NCBI GenBank assembly: GCA_024114885.1
Contig: CP099419.1
Coordinates: 930,001 to 994,000 of the forward strand
DNA length: 64,000 nt
From: Septoria linicola
Taxonomy: Eukaryota; Ascomycota; Dothideomycetes; Mycosphaerellales; Mycosphaerellaceae
Reading direction: 5' to 3'
The stretch's first letter is position 1; the number at the start of each line of letters is the position of its first letter. The translations under genes and the position numbers were made by a program. The notes under the pieces were generated by a model, which saw only the letters and a program-made list of their open reading frames with translations, ran no database searches and was not told the origin of the DNA. Positions 51,993 through 60,435 of this stretch are shown in pieces.

Positions 51993-53805
51993 ATGCAACG
52001 TACTTTCAAGGCCCATGCCCAAGGCACTAATGGTCACACGGACGGCACTAACGGTAGCGGTCCGCAAGCCTTGGAGCTCGACGCGCTGATCATAGGCGGT
52101 GGTTTTGCGGGTGTCTACCTATTGCATCTTCTCCGTCAAAGCGGGTTCAATGTCAAGATCATCGAGGCTGGCTCTGCCCTTGGAGGTATTTGGCACTGGA
52201 ACAATTATCCTGGGGCCCGAGTAGATTCGCAATGGCCTGTGTATCAGCTCGCTATCCCAGAAGTATTCAATACGTTTGAATGGAAGGAGCACTACCCTGG
52301 CGCGTCTGAACTTCAGCGCTACTTTCAACATGCCGACAAAGTCCTCGATATCAGCAAAGATACCATCTATAATACTCGAGTGGAACAAGCGATCTGGGAC
52401 GACGAAGCTAAGAAGTGGAATATCACTTGCGACACTGGACTGAAGGTGAGAACACCATTCCTGAACTGCTGTCTGGGCTTCGCAGCAAAACGCCACTTCC
52501 CAGACTGGGCAGGTCTCGACAATTTTGCTGGGTACATCTGCCACTCTTCCTTCTGGCCGAAGGAAGGCGTCGATATGCGAGGCAAGAGAGTGGCATGTGT
52601 TGGTTCTGGAGCGACAGGCATTCAAATAGCTCAAGAATCTGCAAAACAAGCCGAGCACTTGACGGTATTTGTCCGCACTCCCAACACTTGCATACCCATG
52701 AACCAAGCTCCAGTCGATCCCGAGAAGGCAAAAGGACAGCTCATCGAAATCCTGCCACGCAGACTGAAAGAACGCTACAGGACAGTCGGGGGATTCCTGT
52801 ACGATGATCCCACGAAAAGTGTTATGGGAACACCCAAGGAAGAGCGCGACGCCATCCTCGAAGCAGCATGGAAGGCAGGGGGCTTCACGATTTTGTTCAC
52901 ATTCGCCGACGTCCAGACTGACATTACTGCGAATCGATACATGTACGACTTCTGGGCGTCGAAAGTCAGAGCTCGAATTTCTGATCCCGAGAAGCGTGAT
53001 ATTCTGGCTCCGCTGGAACCGCCGCATCCGTTTGGCGGCAAGCGGCCAAGTCTGGAGCAGGACTACTATGAGCAGTTAGACAAGGATCATGTGACAGTTG
53101 TGGACTTGAAGAAGACGCCGATCGAGCGTGTTGTGCCCGAAGGTATTGTGACGAGTGACGGAAAGCTCCATGAACTGGACATCATTGCCATGGCTACTGG
53201 TTTCGACTCGTTGACTGGAAGTTTTACGCAGATTGACATACAAGGTATCAACGGGCGAAGTCTGAAGGAGTATTGGAGTGGAGATCAAGGCGCATTGTCA
53301 TACCTTGGACTCGCGGTCAATGACTTTCCAGTACGTCCATCTCCTTATGTTCACCTCGTATCACATTATTCTCCCTAGAGCTGACACTTCACTCTAGAAC
53401 ATGTTCTATACTTACGGTCCCCACGCACCCACAGCATACGGCAACGGCCCCAGCATCGTCGAACCACAATGCGAATGGATCCTCGAGAGCATGAAACGCA
53501 TGACAGCAAATGGCCAAACAAAAATCAACGCTCAGGCGCAAGCAGAACAAGAATGGAAACAGACAGTCAACAAACTCCACGCTGGGACTTTCCGAGATCA
53601 GGTCGATTCTTGGTATATGGGTATGTCTTTTGCATCTAGCACTCTGCTGTCCAGCCATATGGGAATCTAGCTAACAATATATGCAGGCTCAAACATTCCA
53701 GGTAAACCACGACAGGCACTAAACTACGCAGGAGGACTGCCTTTGTATATCGATACGATTAATGAGAAGTTAGAGAAGAATTGGGAGGGGTTCGATGTCT
53801 CATAG
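51993..53805 (+). CDS. Type I Baeyer-Villiger monooxygenase (FAD/NADPH-dependent), 3 exons
   Basis: Exons 51993-53330, 53398-53620 and 53687-53805, with introns of 67 and 66 bp, give 559 residues. The FAD-binding Rossmann motif ALIIGGGFAGVY is at residues 31-42. The type I Baeyer-Villiger fingerprint F-x-G-x3-H-x3-W-P is intact as FAGYICHSSFWP (178-189). The NADPH-binding motif is VACVGSGATGIQIA. ATG in IAMATGFD is the usual late motif. These enzymes insert oxygen next to a carbonyl, turning ketones into esters or lactones, in catabolism or secondary metabolism. No polyketide or terpene synthase lies nearby, so a stand-alone detoxifying or catabolic role is more likely. Confidence 0.93.
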
Positions 53806-53867
53806 ATCAAGCACTTCTGTGTGTTTGCGAAACGGATCCTGGTTATACAGGAGCAGAAGAAGAACTG

Positions 53868-54018
53868 TAGGCAGCCCAGGACTCAAACCAGGAACCTTAC
53901 TGCGTTGAAGAGAAATGAATGCCTCTGCCTGTACCTCGAGTACCTGCAACGAACCAACTCCTCAACTCCCGTCGAGGAGAATGTTTCGCAGACGCTCTAC
54001 CAATTGAGCTAGCCACCC
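53868..54018 (-). tRNA. tRNA-like locus 1 with 84-nt central insert (isotype unassigned)
   Basis: The outer parts form tRNA arms on the minus strand: acceptor GGGTGGC (54012-54018) with GCTGCCT, D-arm GCTC-AATTGGTA-GAGC, anticodon-stem halves TCTGC and GCAGT, and T-arm CCTGG-TTTGAGT-CCTGG. Between the anticodon-stem halves are 84 nt starting GAAACATTCTCC. No T33 follows the stem, so the anticodon cannot be assigned by a standard 37/38 intron. The T-stem has one T-T mismatch and the B-box reads GGTTTGAGTCC (C56 changed), so this copy may be degenerate. Confidence 0.55.
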
Positions 54019-54245
54019 TTGCTGTGCTGATGAGGACTGCAAGGCTGAGTTCGGAAGTAAAGGCTGACAGGGCGGCAAGGTAGGAGACCAACCTGAGTGT
54101 GAGCGCGAGAAGACGTGCTTGTCAAAAAGAAACACGAGAAGTCCGCTGGTCGAGAATGTACCACCTGATTCTACTTCGACTTACAGGCTCCAGCACCAGT
54201 CTCCTATGTGAGAAGCAAAAGAAAAGTAAATAGATCAAGCATATG

Positions 54246-54395
54246 TAGGCAGCCCTGGACTCGAACCAGGAACTTTACTGCGCTGTTTGGACAGAGCGAA
54301 CGTTCTCCCGTCGAAGATGTTTCAGCTTCAGTCGCGACAAGTATTCCCGTCAGTCCACTGTTTCGCAGACGCTCTACCAATTGAGCTAGCCACCC
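54246..54395 (-). tRNA. tRNA-like locus 2 with 83-nt central insert (isotype unassigned)
   Basis: Nearly the same outer sequence as locus 1, about 230 bp away and on the same strand, including 13 bp of the 5' flank. The T-arm is perfect here (CCTGG-TTCGAGT-CCAGG) and the B-box GGTTCGAGTCC is canonical. The insert between TCTGC and GCAGT is 83 nt and mostly unlike that of locus 1, but contains GAAACATCTTCGACGGGAG, close to the start of the locus 1 insert, so part of it seems duplicated. Isotype unassigned. Confidence 0.6.
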
Positions 54396-54606
54396 TTGTT
54401 GTGCTGATGAAGCTAGTGGGCGCTAGCCCTTTCATAGAGGCGAGCGCGCCGAAGGGAAGTGAAAGCGAATGAAGTGAGACGCGACTGCAGCAGATCGTGG
54501 TGCATTGTCACCACGCCGGGGGTGCTCTCAGACCATCGAGGGCGCGACCAGCATATTACATTACACTATACACTATACAAGACAATCAACGCAAGAACAG
54601 CAAACA

Positions 54607-56427
54607 CTACTCATCCGAAGTCCACAACGGTACCCTCCTCTTCACAGGCCTCCTTCCCTCCTTAACAGCCTCCTCATCCTCCGCCCTCTCCCTCTCACCC
54701 TTCTCCACCTCAACCCGAAACTTCTCCATCATTCCCTGCCCCGCCTCACCCTTCTGCCACTCATAAATCTCCCTCCTCGCAGGCGTAAGCTCCCTCCTCT
54801 GCTTCTCCACAACCCTCCAATTCCAATATTCCCTCCCTCCATGCCAATGATAGACACTATTCTTCCCCTCTCCACAAAGGCATTTCCTCTCACTCAGAAA
54901 CTGTAATGTACGATTGAGGTTTTTGAGGTAGGCGTCATACCATCCTCGACGAAGAATTTTACGCATGAAATCGTCTCGATGCGTGAGTTTCTTCTCGCTG
55001 TCGGTGAGAGCGGAGTCGAGTTGCCATTTGAAGAATTCGTTGCGGAAGCGGAAGAAGACTCGGCGTTTGATCCAGCGGTCGAGGGCCCAGATTGTGGTTT
55101 TGACGCCTTCGAGGTGCATGAATTGGCCGTCGATGTTTGCTTCGAGGAGGGCGTATTCGTCCGGCATGTCGAAGCGGAGGTGGGAAGGAATGCCAGGCTC
55201 GATGCTGGATTCGACGATTTTGTGAAAGAGGCCTCGCATGAAGCCGCGTGTAATGGTGATTGGGTAGTCATTGGTGGCGGCTTGTGTGCTGTCGAGGTCG
55301 GAGCAGGAGAGCTCGAAGTTCTCCCAGGTGCTGAAGCGAGGGTCGTTGCGGAACACACCGCCTCCGACATGGAATTTGAGCTCGGCGACAAGCGGTTCGT
55401 TGTCGACGAAGACGGGGACCGAGCAAGTTGGACATGTTGCGGTCGCTACGTCTGAGCGGCGGCACATATCGAGTAGACATCGGTCGTGCATCACGTGCTG
55501 TGTCGAGCACGGGAGCGATGCACCAGCCAAGCACTTCTCTCCACATCCGATGCACTTAGGAGTTCGTTTCAACACCGTAGACTTGAATGGCTTGACAAGC
55601 TGTTGGACGGCGAGAATCAGGTCCTGATCCTGCCTGCTTTCAGCTCGAAAGCTCTTCATGAACCTGCGGTAGACATCCGCTAGATCTTCGCGTGGAGCAT
55701 CCTCCGTTTGTGTGTAGTTCTTAAGCTTGATAGCAATGAAGCGAGCGGCACGATCACTTTCAATGCCCAAAAGGTGGATCAAATCAAGCCACCAGGTTGG
55801 CTGGACTCTGCTTTCGATGAAGTCCCGAAGCGACATTGTGTAGTCGCGTTCATTGTAGTCAAAAACTTCGTTCCACTGAAATCTGGTTGCCCTCCTGATG
55901 CGAATTCGTGGTCCTGACCCTGGTTGCGAGCGGTCCACGAATACGATAGCGCCGATGTGAGTGAAACCGTGACAACGAGTCGCTTCGTCGACATCAGCGA
56001 AGAGGTCTTTGCCGGTGAGATTGCGAATGCTGAGGTCGGGCACAGGCTGATTGCATTTGTACACCGAGTGGAAGCCATTGTCGTGGAGTCGATCGCGTGA
56101 TGCCATTTGCATTATCTGATCGTCCATGATCAAGGGCTGTGGTGCATAGCGACGTTCAGAGTTCAAAGGCTTGTTCAAGAGGAACTCCTCGGCTGGGTCC
56201 TTTAGAAGGTTGAGCGACGGGTAGACGACGTCTACACAATGGTGCCTCCGGAAAGCACCAACTCTGCCATCCCAGGTCGGTGAGGTGGCACTCTCTTTGA
56301 GATCGACAACTTCCGTTGCCTCGAAAGAGGAACTGCCAGAGTCATCGTGGAAGAAGGTCCTAGTTTCATTCGGGTCCAGCCCAAACGTCTCGAAGATATT
56401 CTTGTTCAGGTGCTTGTTTGGAGCCAT
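54607..56427 (-). CDS. RING-like zinc-binding protein, unknown substrate
   Basis: A 606-residue protein starting MAPNKHLNK at 56427; the frame extends 21 codons upstream but this Met has a good context. A cysteine/histidine cluster lies at about residues 290-335: C-x2-C (CIGCGEKC), C-x4-HxxHxxC (STQHVMHDRC), then C-x-x-C (CPTC). This spacing resembles a RING finger, the E2-binding module of ubiquitin ligases. The flanking regions are helical and unrecognised; RGFMRGLFHKIVE and TIWALDRWIKRRVFFRFR are notable. The C-terminus is rich in Glu/Arg. An E3 ligase role is inference only. Confidence 0.68.
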   Translation of the reverse strand: MAPNKHLNKNIFETFGLDPNETRTFFHDDSGSSSFEATEVVDLKESATSPTWDGRVGAFRRHHCVDVVYPSLNLLKDPAEEFLLNKPLNSERRYAPQPLIMDDQIMQMASRDRLHDNGFHSVYKCNQPVPDLSIRNLTGKDLFADVDEATRCHGFTHIGAIVFVDRSQPGSGPRIRIRRATRFQWNEVFDYNERDYTMSLRDFIESRVQPTWWLDLIHLLGIESDRAARFIAIKLKNYTQTEDAPREDLADVYRRFMKSFRAESRQDQDLILAVQQLVKPFKSTVLKRTPKCIGCGEKCLAGASLPCSTQHVMHDRCLLDMCRRSDVATATCPTCSVPVFVDNEPLVAELKFHVGGGVFRNDPRFSTWENFELSCSDLDSTQAATNDYPITITRGFMRGLFHKIVESSIEPGIPSHLRFDMPDEYALLEANIDGQFMHLEGVKTTIWALDRWIKRRVFFRFRNEFFKWQLDSALTDSEKKLTHRDDFMRKILRRGWYDAYLKNLNRTLQFLSERKCLCGEGKNSVYHWHGGREYWNWRVVEKQRRELTPARREIYEWQKGEAGQGMMEKFRVEVEKGERERAEDEEAVKEGRRPVKRRVPLWTSDE

Positions 56428-56779
56428 AGTGCTGGCTGTGAGAAATAGTACCGATTCTGATGTTAGCTTCAGGGCGGCCACAATTGCCACCGCGAAGACT
56501 TATACGCTGGCATTGTCGTGGTCGCTTATAGTGCACACTGCTTTGTTAGGTGAAAAGCAACAATGCCAGCTAATGATATGTGATGACTCGGGATGGTCGT
56601 AGCCTCCAGCTCTTTGTCTTCAGCGAGGATGTAATGACCCAATCTAGCGCAAGTGAGAAGTCAGCCAAGTGAAAGAAATAGTGTGCTGTATTCGTGCATT
56701 CATTATTCGTTGCTCGTAATGGGTATCTCAACATCATAACGCCAAAGCCCGCAACTGGGCTCATTCCAATACAACATCC

Positions 56780-58108
56780 TCAACCAAATTGTGTCAATTG
56801 GAGGTCATCATCAATGAAGCTTTCCAGTTGCGTCGAGGTGAAGCCAAGATCTGGTGAACAATACAGCGATGAAGCAGGCAGAAATGGGCCTCTTATAGCA
56901 GAAATCTGCTGCTTAGCTGTCGTGTCTGTACGTTGTACAGCGTTTGCGATTTTGACCGGAGGTCGTCTCGCTGGGAGTCTCGGTGGAGGCATGGCTTTGC
57001 GATTGACAGTTGCAGTCACTGGTAGTGATAGCTTCGTGGGCGTGCTTGCAGCCGTTCTCGTAGTTCCAGCATGTGGCATCAGTGAGATCTTGAAATCAGT
57101 ATCATCAGAGCCTGGCGGAGTAGAAAGCCTGTCTGCAGACTTCTCTGTCGTGGCTAAGCTTGGGCTGGCCGCCGAAGGTCTTGGTGGGTCAATCATTTCC
57201 ATGTCTTCCTCTGTCAAGTCGAGGCTGCCAGAACCGAAGGAGCTGCCACTAGCATTCGACGCTCTTCGCATCGCTCTTGGCTCTTGATCAAGCTCACGAG
57301 CTATCTGAGTCCCAGTCTCTAGGTCTTCGAAGAAGTCGCTCAAATCTTCTTGCACAGGAGGTGGCGAAACGTTCTTTACACTCCGCACCACGATACTCGG
57401 CCGTTGCGGCGGAAGCATGGCTGGTGCAGTTTTCTTTGTCGGTCTTTCCACAAAATTCGTGTCGGTCGTCCGACGCTCAAGTGGACTGTTTAAGGCCTTG
57501 GCGATTTGAGTTCCGCTATCGAGACTGTCGAAGAAGTCACTGAAGTCTTCGTGCGGAACCGTTGCTGGCATAGCCTTTTGCATCTGCCTAGCCGCTACTG
57601 GTAGGGGAGGCGGCGGCATCAGATGTGCCGGGCGCTTTGGCTGCGGCAGCACAGGCTGCGCAGCAGCATGAGACCCAGCACAGCCATCAAAGGCTCCGAG
57701 TAAAGATGCATCGTCCAGATCATCGTCCATGTCATCTTCGTCCTCGTCAGACTTGCCGTGATCTTGTCGTTCTGCCGCTGCAGTCACATTTGTATTGACA
57801 AGCGGCTTCTTGCCAAAGAAGGCACCCAGATGGAACTGGCTGCTTTTGTACCCAAAGCGATCACATCGTCGCTGTGTGCCCAGCTGCAGCGACTGCTTGT
57901 TCGCACTATCGCGCCTGTCCTTCTCCAATCGCTTCTTGACCGACTCCAATCGTCGCTTTTCTGCTTCTTTGGCACGATCCGCGCGCTGCTCAAGCTCAAT
58001 GGCACGCTCCAATTGTCGAGACTCTTTCACGGACAGCGTCGGTCGGCCACGCGCTTTGAAGGACGCCTTGGCCTGTTTGCTGGTCTGTTTACTGACGACA
58101 TCAGGCAT
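56780..58108 (-). CDS. Hypothetical coiled-coil protein with a repeated acidic FF motif
   Basis: A 442-residue single-exon protein. Residues 25-70 are a charged helix (likely coiled coil: RQLERAIELEQRADRAKEAE and onward), followed by CDRFGYKSSQFHLGAFFGKKP and an Asp/Glu stretch (120-135). A 20-residue motif appears twice, at 187-206 and 254-273: ED(F/L)SDFF(D/E)xL(D/E)xGTQIA(K/R)xL. The last residues LGFTSTQLESFIDDDLQLTQ are also acidic-aromatic. Pro-rich linkers lie between. I do not recognise the family. The duplicated acidic-hydrophobic motif looks like a short binding peptide, as in proteins that bind partners in tandem. Confidence 0.65.
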   Translation of the reverse strand: MPDVVSKQTSKQAKASFKARGRPTLSVKESRQLERAIELEQRADRAKEAEKRRLESVKKRLEKDRRDSANKQSLQLGTQRRCDRFGYKSSQFHLGAFFGKKPLVNTNVTAAAERQDHGKSDEDEDDMDDDLDDASLLGAFDGCAGSHAAAQPVLPQPKRPAHLMPPPPLPVAARQMQKAMPATVPHEDFSDFFDSLDSGTQIAKALNSPLERRTTDTNFVERPTKKTAPAMLPPQRPSIVVRSVKNVSPPPVQEDLSDFFEDLETGTQIARELDQEPRAMRRASNASGSSFGSGSLDLTEEDMEMIDPPRPSAASPSLATTEKSADRLSTPPGSDDTDFKISLMPHAGTTRTAASTPTKLSLPVTATVNRKAMPPPRLPARRPPVKIANAVQRTDTTAKQQISAIRGPFLPASSLYCSPDLGFTSTQLESFIDDDLQLTQFG

Positions 58109-58369
58109 CCTGCTCCCTCATCGTGAGTCCCGATGGCGGTGATGCTGCTGTCGTTGCATTGCGACGAATGTAGTCGTCGCGTGTTGTGGAGGCAAGTGTG
58201 GTCGAAGACGCGTTTTGACTTCAGGCATCACTTCACGCTGAGGCGGCAATCACGCGACTGTGAGGACTTTCCACAATCTCGCACCAACACTGTAAAGACA
58301 TGCTACGATGAAAAAGTCATGCAGATGATATCCAATGTGCTCTATCCTGCCTCATGAAGATCTACTGCT
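58109..58369. other. Intergenic between two minus-strand genes
   Basis: About 260 bp upstream of the coiled-coil gene start and downstream of the Cys6-repeat gene stop. No feature recognised. Confidence 0.4.
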
Positions 58370-59956
58370 TCACTTTCTTCTTCTTGTTAGCGACGAATAG
58401 TCCTCGAACATGAAAGCTGGTTCTGGCCAGCTTAATATCTCAGGTCTTGCCAACGAGCAAGGCTGATTCGTCGTTCGACACCAACTGCATGCCTGGCAGT
58501 CTCCCTGAGGGATAGTATAGACCCCAATCGCTTCATCTGTATACACTCGGCAGGTCATGAAGCTCACACCTGAGCAGACCCGGCATGCCTCAGGAGCTAC
58601 TCTTCCAGCATCAGTCTCTTCAATACGCCCGATGTGTGACCATCTCAGCTTGGTCCTATGAGACATCTTGACCCATTTGGCATCGGTAATCTTGTTGCCA
58701 TACATTACGGAGCGAAGATTAGTTGGCCGTCGAGCTCCCACGATTCTGTTATTCTTTGAGATCTCTTCCGTCGCTGGTTCAGCCGCCTTGCGAGCAGCAA
58801 CCTCGCGCTCTTGAGCATCTATAACGAAAGAGCACGTATCTAACCCACTTCGTCGGCAAGTGCTGCAGGCCTGCCAGGCGTCCTCCGCACTCACGTATTT
58901 GCCCACTGCCTCAGGTTTGTATACCTTGCAATTTGCCCATCTGCGTAGACTGCAGTTTTCGCAGCTCTCTGCTGGTGACATGCCGGCATCAGTCTCTTCG
59001 ATCCGGCCCATATGTGAGTGTCTCATCCTCGTCTTCTCTGTCATCACCTCCCACTTTTCTGGTGTGACCTGTCCCCTGCCCCAGTAGGTCTCGGATTCTG
59101 GACGCCTTGGAGCCTCGAGTTGCTCTACTGGCGTTTTCGGCCTTTTCTTGCGCGAGACTGTCTGTTGCCTACTTGAACTGGGTTCTGCTACGCGCATCAA
59201 TGCTTCGGCCGCTAAGATGCTGAACGATAACGGATAAGCAGCATCTTCAGCCGGGCTACCTCTTGCGGTGCTGGCGTGTTCTTCGTCGTTCTTGCGCTTC
59301 AAAGTAGGCAATGTGGCTAGTGCTACGCCGGCATGGTTCTGCTGTCGATCAGGCTGAGTATGAGAGCTATGGTTTTCTACCTCAAACCGCATCACTCTGC
59401 CTTGGAGCTTGACCAACAATTCTGTCACAGATGCACAAACATTGTTGAAGTTTGGCCGATCTGCATTGTGACCTGGAATAATGCAAGTATGAAGCTGCTG
59501 TCTAACGACATCAATCGAATCTTGATAGTCGCGCTTCAGCCGGACAATCTTAGCCAGCAAATTCCCAGCAGAGTACGACGCTGCTACCGGCAGCTCATTC
59601 GCCCGACAGTCATCCCACCGTGATAATAACTTGTGATCTTGGTCATAGAATCCAAGCCTCTTTCCTTCTTCGATCTTCGCTTGGGCCCATTTCAGGACAA
59701 CGGTCAAAGAGGCACGAAGCTCATCGCACACATTTTGTAATTCTTGTTCGAGATTGTCGCCGTGCTCAAGCTCCGGTCCTGAATCAGTGTCGAGGTCGCA
59801 AATCGCTTTCTTGACACCCTTTAGATGAGGCAGGTACTCATCCCGCAGCCTGAGCGCATGGAACTCGACATTGAAAGGCGGGATGTTATGTCTTGCTGTA
59901 AACATGATGTGGTTGTCGCACGCGTCGTCGGCAGTCGCCGGTCTGGCGTGCTTCAA
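58370..59956 (-). CDS. Protein with two tandem Cys6 repeats (putative zinc-binding)
   Basis: A 528-residue single-exon protein. The N-terminal 200 residues are mostly helical. A basic stretch SRKKRPKTP (about 268-276) may be a nuclear signal. Two repeats of about 75 residues follow, each opening (W)xxMT/S-x-(K/R)T(R/K)-x-R-x-SH-x-GRIEETDAG and then six cysteines: 332, 335, 343, 364, 367, 375 and 458, 461, 469, 490, 493, 500. The spacing is C-x2-C-x7-C-x20-C-x2-C-x6/7-C, which recalls but does not equal the fungal Zn2Cys6 cluster. Zinc binding and DNA or protein contact are inferred. I know no name for this domain. Confidence 0.68.
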   Translation of the reverse strand: MKHARPATADDACDNHIMFTARHNIPPFNVEFHALRLRDEYLPHLKGVKKAICDLDTDSGPELEHGDNLEQELQNVCDELRASLTVVLKWAQAKIEEGKRLGFYDQDHKLLSRWDDCRANELPVAASYSAGNLLAKIVRLKRDYQDSIDVVRQQLHTCIIPGHNADRPNFNNVCASVTELLVKLQGRVMRFEVENHSSHTQPDRQQNHAGVALATLPTLKRKNDEEHASTARGSPAEDAAYPLSFSILAAEALMRVAEPSSSRQQTVSRKKRPKTPVEQLEAPRRPESETYWGRGQVTPEKWEVMTEKTRMRHSHMGRIEETDAGMSPAESCENCSLRRWANCKVYKPEAVGKYVSAEDAWQACSTCRRSGLDTCSFVIDAQEREVAARKAAEPATEEISKNNRIVGARRPTNLRSVMYGNKITDAKWVKMSHRTKLRWSHIGRIEETDAGRVAPEACRVCSGVSFMTCRVYTDEAIGVYTIPQGDCQACSWCRTTNQPCSLARPEILSWPEPAFMFEDYSSLTRRRK

Positions 59957-60435
59957 TGTGTGGTCTAAAACTCTTTACTTCTCAGCGCGTATTTCTCCAG
60001 ATCGTCCCTTTGCCAGTCATGATACGCTTGCGTTACCAGGGACCTACAGTCCAGCAGACCGTTCGCACAAGTCGAGCACAACGGAGGTCCAGGGCTGACT
60101 CCGACGCTCCGTGCTCGGAAAGCTTGGCTCCCGAGTGTGTACCAAACCTATGTCCTCGCAGACCCGGTTTTCTGCGGGAAAGGCATTACAACCAGGCTCG
60201 CCAGTTCAATCGGCAACACCTGTCTCTGTCGCAAAACGGTCTTATCGGAGCGTTATCAGATATGTGTAATTACGTTTCTGGTCATAAGGCAGACGCTCGC
60301 CATTCGCTGTATCTATTCTGATGTCCTCTATGCTGCCGGCTCATCCTCCTGCTGACTAGACAGTGGAGTCTCACCATAGACCATCTCCAACTTGTACTCA
60401 TCCTCAACATAGCTCAAACCGTTCACTCGCAATCC
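59957..60435. other. Region between Cys6 gene and kinase 2, with in-frame kinase extension
   Basis: Mostly without genes. Just after the kinase stop, minus-strand positions 60435 to about 60323 continue in the same frame without further stop for about 37 codons (GLRVNGLSYVEDEYKLEMVY and onward) before TAG. This may be an alternative last exon of the kinase. Confidence 0.4.
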
